64,000 nt of DNA, taken from positions 23,189,554 through 23,253,553 of the forward strand of contig OX326957.1 of assembly GCA_946800325.1 (NCBI GenBank). The letters run 5' to 3'. Below, in pieces: positions 48,756-61,389 of this stretch. Origin of the DNA: Luzula sylvatica. Taxonomy: Eukaryota; Streptophyta; Magnoliopsida; Poales; Juncaceae. The stretch's first letter is position 1, and each line of letters begins with the position of its first letter. Made by a program: the position numbers and the translations under genes. A model generated the notes under the pieces. That model was not told where the DNA came from. It saw only the letters and a list, made by a program, of their open reading frames with translations, and did not search any database.

Positions 48756-49775
48756 TTAATATTGATTATGGTATTAATTAGCAGATTGAGAAATATAATT
48801 AACATGCGGTAGAAGATTATGGCCCGTCTACATCTCGCCTGGTAATTGATTTTGGGGTTAATTGATTTAATCAAAACTTTTTAATATAGACAAGCATATT
48901 AAAGTTCGTGTTGCTTGTTCATACTTCTTATTTTATTTGAACATTTTGTTTATTGGTTGTACTTAATTCAATATATTATTATAGGGATTGTGTATTATTA
49001 TTTTTTTCGATGTCTTTCTGGCCTGCATGATTAATTAATGAGGTTTACTTTTAATCGACGAAGACCAATCTCATTTTCTTTTTTCTTAATTAAGAAATCT
49101 CTTAATCATATTTTAAAAGATGATATGAATCTCCTCATTGTATTTGGTGGGACCGTCTTGTCATTTATCGTCAAATGATTAAATGATAAATAAACAAATA
49201 AACACGATTTAACACAAGAGTAGCTTCACCCGAGACTTCGTAGGAATTAAAAGGTGTACTATCGATGAATTAAATGACCATGTATTAAACGAGTATATAG
49301 TAACAGTGAATAAATTCGGTATAACCTGGAGAAATTTAGTTGAGGTGGCGTGGGTGGTGGGTGGTGGGTGGTTGGGGGATGTAGTAAAAAGTAGTAATCT
49401 TAATATTAAGATGATTAGTTAAAGATTCAACGAAAACACACAACCAAAAAATCAAATAAATTAACTTAATTATCACCATAATCTCAAACAAAACGACAAG
49501 AAATTGCTAACAATATGAGAAACAATTATTAAGATTTAATTATTGTTATTAAGAAGTTGTCAATTAAATATAAAGATAAACTTATCATTATTCTAGAAAA
49601 AAATTGAATGACCTTGTTAAGAATAAATTATAGAACTGTATTTATAATCATCCTAAGTAAAAAAACTGTATTTATAATGATCCTAAGCTAAATAAAACTA
49701 AATAAAAAGTCTTTATATAAATATACAGGGAAATTATATGCAGCTAATTTACTTTCTAATTAATTAAAGAGTAGT
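48756..49775. other. AT-rich spacer, nothing recognised
   Basis: No coding, RNA or repeat structure supported. A short G-rich run (gtgggtggtgggtggtgggtgg) lies at about 49348-49372. Confidence 0.45.
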
Positions 49776-49783
49776 GATGTAAG

Positions 49784-50309
49784 CTATGTTGCGCGGATAC
49801 TTTAAAAGATGAACCGTAGATACGTATCGGATACGGATACGCCACCGATACATATCCGATACGCCACGTGGTGTAGCGGACTATTTTAGTATATAAATAT
49901 AAATTTGAATCGATACGATTCCGATACAGCACGATACGGCACGATACGTTTCCGATACGACTTGATACGGTTCCGATACGACGGGGTACGATTTCGATAC
50001 GGCTGACCCATTGTTTTTTGTTTTTTGCCCAATTTAAAAATACCCAATACTTTTACTATTCAATTTTACATCACATATTTTTTATTTTACTTATTCGTAA
50101 AATATCCAAATTGATATTACAACATCTTGATTTTTATAATAATTTAATAAAATTATTTAAATATATATATTTAATTATATTGAAATAATATTAAATAATA
50201 TACATATATAACGTATCGTATCCTAGAGTTTTTAAAAAATACCGTATCGCCGTATCCGTATCGTATCGGATACGATATCCGTATCCGTATCCGTATCCGT
50301 ACAACATAG
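49784..50309. mobile_element. hAT MITE with 'gatacg' subterminal repeats, 526 bp
   Basis: Exact 8-bp duplication GATGTAAG at 49776-49783 and 50310-50317. Terminal repeats CTATGTTGCGCGGATAC and GTATCCGTACAACATAG match at 15 of 17. Both subterminal zones are dense with CGATACG / GTATCCGTATCC units. No transposase. A deletion derivative of the same family lies at 63023-63140. Confidence 0.95.
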
Positions 50310-50317
50310 GATGTAAG

Positions 50318-51465
50318 TATCCTTCCCCCAAAACTTAATGGACTGGCATGGGAAACCTTGATTTTTTTTTCCTTTTAAGTTATAGTTTGCAATTTAATTT
50401 ATGATTTAACTATAGTAATTTATAATTTTACAATTAATTGACGTGTCGACTATGAATTAATATATTAAGTCATAGTCATGTCATCAAGCTTAATCTTGTA
50501 AACGAGAGTTTAGAGGCAATCCAAACATTTGCCTTAAATTATAATGTTTATATTAATCAAAAATCGTAATGCTTGGTTTGACATACTATATAGATAAATA
50601 ATCAAAAAAAAATATCGTGACTAATAATATAATGGCAAGTGTCGTCTAAAATTTTATGTCATATACGAAATTCAAAAAGGTCGGCAATTGCCACCCTATT
50701 GGAAAAAAAACTTTTAAGTCTAATTTGAACTTGAATTAATATTGATATTGATATTTAAATTCAATTTTATCATTGAATAAGTGAATGCAAGACACACAGT
50801 CTACTTCATTAATTAAAAAAGAATCATTCAAATCAGAATTATACATTGATTATTTTCTTTCTGATGTGGCGGTATCTTACCATCCAGATCAGAACTATGT
50901 CCATGTTATCCATGTGATGAAGACTTCTACAAAGAAAACCCTAATTTCAAAGTTTTGCTTAATAATCTTTAAAAAGAAAACCCTAATTTCAAAGTTTTGC
51001 TTAGTAATAATCTTTAATAAAGAAAACCCTAATTTCAAAGTTTTGCTTAATAATCTTTAAGTACAAGTTCTAGAGCAAATTAGGAAATTTGTGTTAAAAC
51101 TAATTAAGTTAATTAAGATGAGATCAGACAAATCCATTATTTGAATTGTCCATGAAATTTCCACACGTAATATTTTTATCTTGTTTATTACATTAGACCA
51201 ACTAAAAATGATTAAATGATTCATGATAACATTATCAACAAATAATTTAAGTGATGCTTAATATGAAAGCATGATCTGTTTATTTTTTTAAAACAAATAG
51301 TTATTATAACCCGTTCTTTTACACGCATAATGTATAATATAAGAAATTGAGAAATTAATTTTTTTTTGTTCCAAGTCTCTCTTTCTTTGATCATCTCATT
51401 TAAAAACCATTTCTTCTTCAATCAAACCTCAATTTCCTTCTTTCACTGTTACTCATTATTTCATC
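50318..51465. other. Upstream region of the first extensin-DUF538 gene
   Basis: Contains a three-unit tandem repeat (50931-51060). A TATA-like tataatataag lies near 51332, about 130 bp before the start codon, and the interval 51366-51465 is CT-rich as plant 5' leaders often are. Confidence 0.5.
50931..51060 (+). repeat. ~43-bp tandem repeat, 3 units
   Basis: Units start at 50931, 50973 and 51019, each 'aaagaaaaccctaatttcaa' + 'agttttgctta...aatcttta'. The middle unit has a small insertion. Confidence 0.92.
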
Positions 51466-52821
51466 ATGTTTCGTGCTCGCATTTTTCTTTTGCTCCTCCT
51501 CTCTATTTTCGTCCACCGAGCGGCCGCGCGCCACCAGCATCATCATCATCATTACTTTTCATCTGATTCTTCACCACCACCACCACCACCTCCTTCGTCG
51601 CCGCCTCCACCGTCACCACAATATCAACCTCCACCGCCACCACCACCATCGCCTCCTCCATCACCACCTCCACCATCTCAGTCTCCTCCACCACCACCGC
51701 GGTCACCTCCTCCTCCTTCACCACCACCGCCGTCACCACCTCCGCCATCGCCTCCTCCTCCTTCACCTCCTCCTCCATCACCACCTCCGCCATCTCCTCC
51801 TCCTCCTTCACCGTCACCACCACCGCCATCGCCTCCTCCTCCATCACCACCACCACCATCTCAATCTCCTCCACCACCAACACCATCGCCACCTCCTCCA
51901 TCCCCACCTCCGCCAACTCAATCTCCACCGCCGCCGCCATCACCTCCACCACCATCACCATCACCACCTCCACCTGCACCAATAGTCTCGTCGCCGCCGC
52001 CACCACCACCATCAAGTTCACCGCCTCCACCAAAACAATCTTCTCCACCACCACCAACAAATTCGCCTCCACCACCACCACCATCGCCATCATCACCGCC
52101 ACCACCTCTTAGTTCCCCTCCACCACCACCAATTTCTCCACCCCCGCCTAATTCACCTCCACCACCAACCCCTACATCACCACCACCACCACTAACTTCT
52201 CCTCCACCTCCCAATTCACCACCTCCACCACCACCATCTCCTTCTCCACCACCACCAACACTACCACCTAAACTGCCCCCGCCATCATCCCCGCCGCCAT
52301 CTCCAAAACTTCCTCCACCATTTTCATCCCCACCACCTCCACCAGTCCCATCACCACCACCACCTCCACCAACATTTCCTCCGCCATTTCCATCACCACC
52401 GCCGCCGCCACCACCAACTCCAACAATATACAAACTTCTGGAAGACTATAATCTTCCTCCTGGCATATTTCCCAACACAGTAACTTCCTACTCTCTCTCC
52501 GACGATGGGACCCTCTCAGTCAGTTTATCTGGCCAATGCTATATAGACAGTGGAGTTCCACTCTACTATAGTAACCAAATCACCGGTACATTGACGTACG
52601 GATCAATCTACAATATTCAAGGGATAAGCACTCGGTACTACCACATTTGGTTCAACGTCAAGACGATCGAGGTTGATTCACGCGAAGAAGATTACGTATA
52701 CTTTGATTTGGGATGGATCACGAGAGCAATGCCGATTATTTATTTCGAATTCGTGCCATATTGCAAAAGTACAGGTTCTTATCAGCTCGAAAGGATTGTT
52801 GAAGCGGCCATTAATGGATAG
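51466..52821 (+). CDS. Secreted extensin-like proline-rich protein with C-terminal DUF538 domain
   Basis: Single exon, 451 aa. Residues 1-22 form a signal peptide (LLLLLSIFVHRAAA). Then come a His cluster, about 290 residues of Ser-Pro(3-5) repeats like those O-glycosylated in extensins, and a globular domain from residue 319 to the end: YKLLEDYNLPPGIFP, VTSYSLSDDG, YIDSGVPLYY, ITGTLTYGSI, YVYFDLGWIT. This matches DUF538, a plant domain usually found alone in proteins of about 150-180 aa. Two Cys (about 358 and 433) could form a disulfide. Tyr in the repeats is rare, so cross-linking capacity may be low. Likely apoplastic; biochemical role unknown. A paralog lies at 59146-60342 in the same orientation. 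Good start context; stop TAG. Confidence 0.92.
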   Translation: MFRARIFLLLLLSIFVHRAAARHQHHHHHYFSSDSSPPPPPPPSSPPPPSPQYQPPPPPPPSPPPSPPPPSQSPPPPPRSPPPPSPPPPSPPPPSPPPPSPPPPSPPPPSPPPPSPSPPPPSPPPPSPPPPSQSPPPPTPSPPPPSPPPPTQSPPPPPSPPPPSPSPPPPAPIVSSPPPPPPSSSPPPPKQSSPPPPTNSPPPPPPSPSSPPPPLSSPPPPPISPPPPNSPPPPTPTSPPPPLTSPPPPNSPPPPPPSPSPPPPTLPPKLPPPSSPPPSPKLPPPFSSPPPPPVPSPPPPPPTFPPPFPSPPPPPPPTPTIYKLLEDYNLPPGIFPNTVTSYSLSDDGTLSVSLSGQCYIDSGVPLYYSNQITGTLTYGSIYNIQGISTRYYHIWFNVKTIEVDSREEDYVYFDLGWITRAMPIIYFEFVPYCKSTGSYQLERIVEAAING

Positions 52822-54481
52822 TTGATTTGATGATCTTGGATTGCAAATGATAATTGTATAATCTCGTGAAATAATAATTTAGGTGAAAGCTTTGTTTTTT
52901 ACTTAATTCATTGTGAAGTTAGTCTCGGTAAATTTGTATTTTTCATTTTCAATATTTCTTGTTAATTTGTACTTAATTCCAAAATAAAAGCAAGATCTGA
53001 AAATAACACACCATACTAAATTAAGCTCAACACCGTTGATTTTTTTTTTTTTGGGTCCAAATAACTTATTTTGGAGAGCATATATACACCCATGCACGTT
53101 CATGAATCATGATGTATGAAATTAACAACTACTTTTTAATTATCTCAACCGACGAATATCTCATTAGTTAAGTTCATTAATTAGCTGAATTTCGCTGATT
53201 GTCAAGATCGTCCAGATAATTTAGAAAAGAAAGAAGAAGAAAAATGAGAGAGGTGAATGATGTGTATCATGCAAATGCAAATCTCAATATTTGTATCAAG
53301 CTTTTAGATCATGATTATAATAATTTTGATGTAACACGTGTACTTTTGTAATGATCATGATTATAGTAATCAAGGGGAAGTGTGATTCTATGATAAATAT
53401 TTTCTTAAACCATATGAAAATAATTCAAAAAGTATACACCGAATTGTTACCCAAGTATGAGTATGAATTGGACGTGGTCCCATCTAATTTCCCTCCCACG
53501 TATCAATACTCAATCTAGAAAAAACAATATCAATGCTTCCCTCCAGATCTGTTCGCCATTCTCCACAACTCCACTCTTCACCCTTCTCTACATCTCGTCG
53601 CGCCAACTTTCCAGCCTCGCATCGAATCGCATCTGTGAACTCAGCAAGACGACTTCATGCTCACGCTCAATTTCACAACTCTTCTTGCTCGTGCCCAACT
53701 CGACTGCTTGCGCCTCTTTCCCTTTTCTCTAAAATCCCCATACTTCTTATCTGAAGTTAGCTATCTATATCCTTTACTGTTAGTTGTTACTCACCTATAT
53801 TTTTCGTTCAAGAAACACTTGCTTGAAGATTTGAGTTTTATTCAAGAAACACTCGCACCAACAGAAGATTTGATTTTATTGGATTTTTTCAAGAAACACT
53901 CGCATCTGTTACGGTTTTGATTTGTTGGTTCTTATTTTTACCTAAATTTTAGGGTTTGAGTTTAGTACAATAATCAAAGTGAATTTTTAGGTTTATACGA
54001 GTTGATTTGAGTCAATTTATGGCTCTGATTTTAGGATTTGGTCTAAAATCTTTCAATTACCAATTAATTTTCAGAAAATTGCCATGTAAATACTAGTTAA
54101 TTGAAAGTTAATTATCAATGAACTGTTAATGCATCATAAGTTAATTATTGTGGTTTAATTAATAGTTAATTTTCTGGTTTCATTTTTCAGGGGCTGTTTT
54201 ACAATTTCTAAAAATTTCAGGGGCTGTTTTGCAATTATTTAATTTGCAGGGGCTAATTTGCAAAATGAACTTTTGATTTCATGTTAACTTTCAATTAACT
54301 TTCAATTTTGAATTAATTTTGGTGCAGGTTTAAATGTGAAGCATCACTTTCTTTTGTTATTTCTTAATTTTCAGGAGTTGTTATGCATTTTCAAAAAAAA
54401 ATTATTGTTTTGATTAATTGATGATCGTTGTTAACTAATTTTCTAATTTTGTGGCACATGAATCGGAGAGTGTATTTAACC
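52822..54481. other. Intergenic; one transit-peptide-like open frame
   Basis: 53534-53754 (+) codes a 73-residue Ser/Arg/His-rich, acid-poor frame (MLPSRSVRHSPQLHSSPFST...) that looks like an organellar presequence or first exon. No continuing exon was recognised downstream, so it is not called as a gene. The rest is AT-rich. Confidence 0.35.
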
Positions 54482-55034
54482 GTTAATTATTGTAAAATTT
54501 GATGCAATGTAATGTTTGAGTTGATTTTTTCTCCACATTGAATTAGCATAGGCATTTTTTAATGAATTTATGTGTTTAATCATTAATCAAGAATAATATG
54601 TTTAAATATACATTGATTAATTGTTAATTGAATGTATATTCAAATGAATTAAAACCACACCTGATTTAAACATGAATTTAGAAGGTGTAAGTAACTGTTA
54701 ATTATTGTAAAATTTGTTGGTATGTAATTTTTGAGTTTATTTTATTTTTCAGATTTGAATTATAGTTTATGCATTTTATTTAATGAATTTATGTGTTTAA
54801 TCATTAATTAAGAATAACATGTTTAAATATACATTGACTAATTGTTAATTGAATGTATATTCAAATGAATTAAAAACACACATGATTTAAACATGAATTT
54901 AGAGGTGTAAGTAACTGTTAATTATTGTAAAATTTGATGGTATGTAATTTTTGAGTTAATTTTATTTTTCAGATTTGAATTATAGTTTATGCATTTTATT
55001 TAATGAATTTATGTGTTTAATCATTAATTAAGAT
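54482..55034 (+). repeat. ~220-bp tandem repeat, about 2.5 units
   Basis: The marker 'aatgaatttatgtgtttaat' recurs at 54561, 54782 and 55002, with colinear sequence between. Units 2 and 3 are nearly identical and unit 1 is more diverged. Confidence 0.9.
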
Positions 55035-55175
55035 GGATAGTGATATTGACAGGAAAAATAAATACTAGATACAGGAAATTTCATTTAAATTTGGCATGAA
55101 TTAAAAGTAAAATTAGTATTTCAAGTTTAAATTTTCTGTTCCCAGTAATATTATTTCCTGTCAATATCGTTACCC
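55035..55175. mobile_element. 141-bp MULE-type MITE
   Basis: Exact 9-bp duplication AATTAAGAT at 55026-55034 and 55176-55184. Terminal repeats share GATATTGACAGGAAA, with left end GGATAGT and right end GTTACCC. Inserted at the edge of the 220-bp tandem array. Confidence 0.93.
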
Positions 55176-55184
55176 AATTAAGAT

Positions 55185-58100
55185 TAATATGTTTTAATAT
55201 GAATTGATTAAATGTTAATTGAATGTATACTCAAGTCTTGTAAGAATTTATATTATTTGAAATTATTAACCTTTAATTAGTAAGTTAACTTATTCATGGT
55301 AAATTAATTAAAATGCATAGTAATTATTATAATTCTGTAGTAATATGTATATAAATGGTTGTTATTATTTGTATATACATGGTTAAAAGCTATATCTAAA
55401 TTCATTAAAACCATATCTTATAATTTGTACATACATATTAATTCCTTAAATGAATTAAAATCTTCCATAAATTCATTATTAGTTTCTTAATTTGTATATC
55501 CATGTTAATTGTTTGCATGTTAATTTGTGTATATTTGCTAATTTTTGCTCTATAAAGCAATTTAATGCACATCATCATGATAAATATGATATTTAATGCA
55601 AAAACATCACCAGGAAAATGACATTTAATGCAAAACATCATGATGATGAAGAAAGACAATACATGTGCAAGTTATTAGTCATGTCAGTACTATTCACAGG
55701 GCATCTCCAATTATTGTGGCTGAAAGATTGATTGGGCGCTTTCGTTTAACGACGCCTCCATTTAAACAGTAACGGCATCATGATGCCATCACGATATGTT
55801 GGGGGAAATACAGGGGAAGGACAAAATTTTCCATATTTATATCTCTAGAGCAAGGAAAAAGAAGAATCTCCATAAATGGAATTTGTTTTAGAAGAAATTG
55901 GAGTCTAGAAGAGGAAAGATATAAGGCGGAGAAAATTCTACCCTCTATTCCCAACAAATTATTGCTGAGATGGCACACCATAGGTAATTTGTTTCCACGT
56001 AAGGAATCGGGAGCAATTCGATGAAATTTGTTTGGATCTGTATACTTTTTGCATAAAAAAAATTTGGAAAAAAAATCAATTTATGCTTAAATATAAAGTA
56101 AATCTTCATTTACATAATAAAACAATATAATTACTTTTTACAAGAATATAGGGAATATCGCATTTTTTTTTTTTATGTTGCTTCAAAATATTCAATAATT
56201 TACACGGTTGAGAAATAAATTGGGGCATTTTATAAAATATACAATTATTGAAATAATAGAAGAACAAATTAAAACATTATGATCATGAGGGGTAACACAA
56301 TTTATTTCCAAAGAAAACATCATCTAACAATATCGGTAGGGGTTATATATGGTGTCCCCAAAATTCAATCCATCGTCATTGATGAGGTGGAAAGAAGAGT
56401 TAGAGGTGGTATCATTAATTAATTCAATTAGCGATTTAATTAATCGTTTAATTAAATTATCACGTTAATTAACTTATATCAAAATTAATATATTAAAAGT
56501 ATTGACGTATCAATTAAACATGTCAATTAATAATTAATTAGTCAATTTATAATACTAATTAATTCAATTGATATATTGGTAGGGGCATGCACGAAATTAT
56601 ATCATTATTGTTGTGTTTTTTTTTATATTGATGATCGATTGAAATCTGAAAATATTGAAGTTGACAATAGAACTCGCAACGTGCGAAAGATTATCTCTTA
56701 ATTAGTCCTCAAATTAAATAGTGCTCCAAAATCACTTTAAATAGTTGATTTCAGCTCAATCAATCTCCATAGATAAGAATATTGCACATGAGGAAAATCA
56801 TGCAGTGGTGCTTAACTTGTATAATGAGAAGTGATTAAAATTAGAAAATATGAAAATGATATATTTCGTTTCATTGTCCATGCGAGAATTGAGTTAGTAC
56901 AAAAATATATATGGAAAATTTATGAATGTATACATGTGTATATGGTTAATTACAAAAATATAAAAGTTTGTAGTCAAACTCTAAAAATAGGAAAATTCTA
57001 CAGTCACGGATACAAACCACCGAATATGTCCCGAAGTGTAATATTTAGTAGGTAATTGGGTGGGGCCATTATAATTATTTATTTATTAAGTTCTTCGGTA
57101 AAGAATTTGGGGTTTGTTTCGGTGAGTGGAGTGTTTTTGCTAAAAATAACCCTATTCGGTTTCAACGAACTTTTCAAAAAAGACATATTTTTATGCATGG
57201 CACATTTATTTAAATATACATAAATTTTATTTCAAAATAGACATACGAATATTTTTTTGAAAAATTTCATTTTTATAGGCACATAAATTTGTTTTAATAG
57301 ACACGTAAATTTGTTCCAAAATACATATAGCAACATTATTTATGAATATAATACTTATTTTAATAGACGCACAGATTTGTTTTTTTAATATATATCATTT
57401 TTCAGATTAATATATGTGTTTGTAATCTTCCCAAATAAATCTTCTAACTCAAAATAAAATAAGATATTTTATAGGTATCTTATTAAATAATATAATGTTT
57501 TGAATGGACAAACGATTTTTTTAAAATATAATTAAATTAAAATGAAATACGTATAGATATGCATAATCTCTGGAGAAAATACCTTTTAAAAGAAATGTAT
57601 ATTCGCTCAGAAAATGTTACATTATAAAAATGTGATTTCGGTATTTTCTTTTCTACAATAAAAAAAATCTTTCAAAGAAAAATATTTGGAAGTTGTATTA
57701 AAATATAATATTTAACATATTTGTAATAAAATACAATATTTTTATAACTATTTAAAGTAATATTAATTGAATACATCAGAGGTACAAACATGGAGTTTAA
57801 TATCAAGAGAATGTTACTTGGTTTCATAATATATATGTTAAAAAATAATTTTATACTTTTATACTTTTAAATGAGATTTTTAGGTTGTCGACATATTTCA
57901 AGATTTTGCACGTGTATATGATAAGTTTCGTTAGTACCTCTATCCTAATTAAACCAAAGGACAAATAGATCTAATAGACATCAAAAGAACATATAAAAAG
58001 GAGACAAATTAGTTCTTGATCAAGTATAGTGTATATAATAAAGAACGAGTACGAGTACTAAATATACACTTTTTTATTAATTAAATGATGATATTTTATA

Positions 58101-59145
58101 ACACCAGGCAAATTACTATTTATTATGAAATTTTTACTTTTGCGTGCGCGCGCACACTTAAATACACATTTCTCGTGAGTAATGATAAATACACATAAAT
58201 CGATTACAAATTCGACACAAATTTATATCAACACGAACTTATACATTTATGTCAAATTTGTGATCGGTTTATGTGTACTTATCATTAATCCAATTCTTCT
58301 TTTCCATTCTTAATGCGAAATTCGAGAGGAGATAGTGAAGTTAATTAGTAATCCAAATAATATTAAAGTTTATTTAAATACACATTATGAATTAATTAGT
58401 ATTTAATATTATTATTGATACATTGAAATTAACAGTTAATTTGTTTTTAATTATTATTATATTATGCAAATTTTACTTTGCCCCCACAACTCGTTGCTCT
58501 CTCATTCTTGATTCGGATTTCGAAGATGATTAATAAGGTTAATTAGTAATTCAATTAATACTAAATTTATATGTAAAAATAAATCAAAAATTAATCCTCA
58601 TTTATTTTTAATGATTCGTTGAAGCTAATAAGTAATTCGTTTTGTTATGTTAATTGGATTATTAACTGTTCCACTATCTTTTCTCGAAATTTATGTAATA
58701 TGAAAGAAAGGAGTCGTGCGACATAGTAAACGCCCTCTTTATATAATATGGATATCTTGGCTTTTCTATATCATAAGTTGAAACAAGAGTTGTATCTTAT
58801 ACATCTAAATTACAAATTTTATATTTGAAGACAAATTTAGTTATGCTTTGGATCAAGCTAAATTATACTAATTATCAGATCGTCAAACTTGAAAATGAAC
58901 ATACTAAAAAAAATTTAAAATAATCTTATTTTCAACGTTGCTAATTATTTTAAGTATAATTTACTTTTAAAGTATTTTCATATAACAAGAGTCCCAGACA
59001 ATGAACAAGTAATAAAATATGTTCATTGCAACTACTTTTGGAGAATTTTAAAATGCAAAAATATAATTCATAAATTATCTCTTAATGCAAATCTGACTTC
59101 TCAAATTTTATCATTTCAACAAGACCTCTCTTTCATTCATTCACC
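55185..59145. other. Long AT-rich interval between the two DUF538 genes
   Basis: No supported gene or RNA. 55690-55985 is less AT-rich (starts 'cagggcatctccaat') and may be a decayed MITE, but no inverted partner was found. Several stretches around 56400-56580 and 58300-58460 are rich in 'taattaatt' palindromes. The 5' leader and promoter of the second extensin-DUF538 gene should lie in the last few hundred bases. Confidence 0.4.
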
Positions 59146-60342
59146 ATGATCAATATTCAAGTTTTTGTTCTCCTCCTACTCTCCATTCCAATTCTTATTT
59201 CTCTCTCAAGTTCAATTTCATCAAACCCAATTACACCTTCTCCGTCGGAAGCTCCTCCGTCACCGCCGCCACCTTCATCACCACCGCCGCCATATCAATC
59301 TCCATCACCACCTCCACCATCATCAATATCAACACCTCCTCCATCACCAGTAGTCCCATTTTCACCACCACCACCGTTACATTCTCCACCACCCCCACAA
59401 TCATCATCCCCACCTCCATCACCACAAAAATCTCCTCCACCTCCACCTTTGCCATTCTCACCACCTCCACCGCCACCGTCATATTCAACACCTCCACCAC
59501 CATATTCGTCTTCACCACCTCCACCCCCACCGTCTTATTCAACACCTCCCCCACCATATTCATCCCCACCACCTCCACCAATTCCTTCTCCTCCGTCATT
59601 ATCACCACCAATTTCTCCTCCGCCACCTCCTCCATCAAAGCTACCACCACCACCTTCTCCTTTTACATCGCCACCTCCACCACCACCTCCTCCTCCTCCT
59701 CTATCGCCACCACCACCATCACCATCACAACCACCACCTCCTTCTCCACCACCATCACAACCACCTAAGATACCCCCACCATCATTTGCTCCACCGCCAC
59801 CCCCACCATCACCATCACAACCACCTAAGATACCTCCACCATCATTTGCACCACCACCACAAGAAAAACCTCCACCACTTCCTTCATCACCACCACCACA
59901 ATCATTTCCTCCACCCATTCTACCATCCCCGCCGCCACCACCTACTTCAACAATATATCAACTTTTAGATAATTACAACCTTCCTCCCGGCATCTTCCCC
60001 GACAAAGTAACTTCCTACTCTCTCTCCGAAAATGGGTCCCTCTCAGTTAGTTTATCTAGACAATGCTATATCGACAACGGACTTCCTCTCCACTACAATA
60101 ACAAAATCATTGGTACGTTGAGCAATGGAGCAATCAAAGATATAGACGGGATATATAGCGAGTACTTCCATGTTTGGTTTAAGGTTAAAACGATAAGGGT
60201 GGATTTGCCGGAGTCGGACTATGTGTACTTCAGTTTAGGATGGATCACAAAAGTGATGTATGTTGGTCTTTTCGAGACCGTGCCGTCTTGCAAGAGTACG
60301 AGCTTCGTGTTTGATCAGTCTGTTGAAGCGGCCATTAATTGA
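59146..60342 (+). CDS. Secreted extensin-like proline-rich protein with C-terminal DUF538 domain (paralog)
   Basis: Single exon, 398 aa, same architecture as 51466-52821: signal peptide (FVLLLLSIPILISLSSSI), about 240 residues of Pro/Ser repeats, and a DUF538 domain from about residue 267 (YQLLDNYNLPPGIFPDKVTS, CYIDNGLPLHY, SDYVYFSLGWIT, ETVPSCKST). The repeat region includes the YSTPPPPYSS type with more Tyr than its paralog, so more potential for isodityrosine-type cross-links. Both proteins end in VEAAIN-like tails. The strong DUF538 similarity and shared order point to a tandem duplication, with about 6.3 kb now between them. Stop TGA. Confidence 0.92.
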   Translation: MINIQVFVLLLLSIPILISLSSSISSNPITPSPSEAPPSPPPPSSPPPPYQSPSPPPPSSISTPPPSPVVPFSPPPPLHSPPPPQSSSPPPSPQKSPPPPPLPFSPPPPPPSYSTPPPPYSSSPPPPPPSYSTPPPPYSSPPPPPIPSPPSLSPPISPPPPPPSKLPPPPSPFTSPPPPPPPPPPLSPPPPSPSQPPPPSPPPSQPPKIPPPSFAPPPPPPSPSQPPKIPPPSFAPPPQEKPPPLPSSPPPQSFPPPILPSPPPPPTSTIYQLLDNYNLPPGIFPDKVTSYSLSENGSLSVSLSRQCYIDNGLPLHYNNKIIGTLSNGAIKDIDGIYSEYFHVWFKVKTIRVDLPESDYVYFSLGWITKVMYVGLFETVPSCKSTSFVFDQSVEAAIN

Positions 60343-60800
60343 GAATTGTACTGATGCTTGAATTTTAATGTTAATTTTCATTTTCATTTTACCTCATGAA
60401 ATTATGACAGTGTGAGAATTTCTTCTGTTTTTTGCGGGGCAACATTTTGTAAATAATATAGTCAAGATATGTGGACAACTGTTGAGATCTGAGTGCATTG
60501 ACTTTATGTTGGATCATGGCATCAAATTTCTTTATTTCAATATAACTAGTATATTTGAAATTTGAATACTTCTAATATTTATTTTGTTAGATTAAATATC
60601 ATTGGTTCTATATTAATTATGAGGATTAAATATTTTAAATAGGCCCCTGTAGACCGAGTTTGGATGATTAAGCATTCAAAATATAAGATAATTAATAGCT
60701 CAACTAATTATCATCAAGAAAATCTGTACACATTGCAACCAAAAGAGGCCACTTACAATGCCTCAATTTTCACTTACACACACCAAAGATATAGATAATA
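60343..60800 (+). repeat. 3'-flank repeat, copy 1
   Basis: Downstream sequence of the second DUF538 gene (acctcatgaaat ... gttgagatctgagtgca ... gaccgagtttggatgatta) recurs, diverged, at 61411-61780 and partly at 62870-63000. Confidence 0.75.
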
Positions 60801-61389
60801 ACGATTCATATGCATATGCAAAAACTCATTAAATCGGCGAGGATTTTGGATCATATCAAATACACCTGAAAATGTAATCATGTATATTCTGTAAATAAAC
60901 TCTATTTTCTTTTTATTTTAATGAAAAATCTGAATAAAGACCGGCCTTATCTCCCTCAAAAAAGAAAATGTATTCATATATACATAATATAACACTTCGA
61001 TATAATTATCAAAATTAACATAAACTTTATGTAATGAACCAAAAATTAAAATTTATTGTACTACAAAACCACATTAAATTAATTATTTTGTAGTAATTTT
61101 GGATTAGAAAATTATAATATGAAATTAATTAATATAAATTTATGGAATATAATTAATTGATATTTATTATATTATTAATTTGAATTTACTCAAAAATGCC
61201 CAAGAAAATAAAAGGTTGTCATTGTACAAACTAAAAGAATGTAAGTATGTTATATGATATTCATATATGATCACATTAATTATGCTCCATGCCAACTTCT
61301 TGGACATGCTCAAATATTTTTTGTTCAAAATTTATGGGAACCATGTCCATGGAGACATTACACTTGTCATATTCACCCACCCCCAATAT

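Noticed and set aside
51503..52433. Long antisense open frames (Val/Met/Glu-rich and Gly-rich) opposite the first extensin-DUF538 gene
   Set aside because: They are mirror translations of the repetitive Pro codons; no start context or domain. The same applies at 59231-59918.
53457..53920. Protein-coding gene with a presequence-like N terminus
   Set aside because: No downstream exon, overlapping frames in all three registers, and no recognisable domain.
55690..55985. MITE beginning 'gggcatctccaat'
   Set aside because: No matching inverted right end or target duplication seen.
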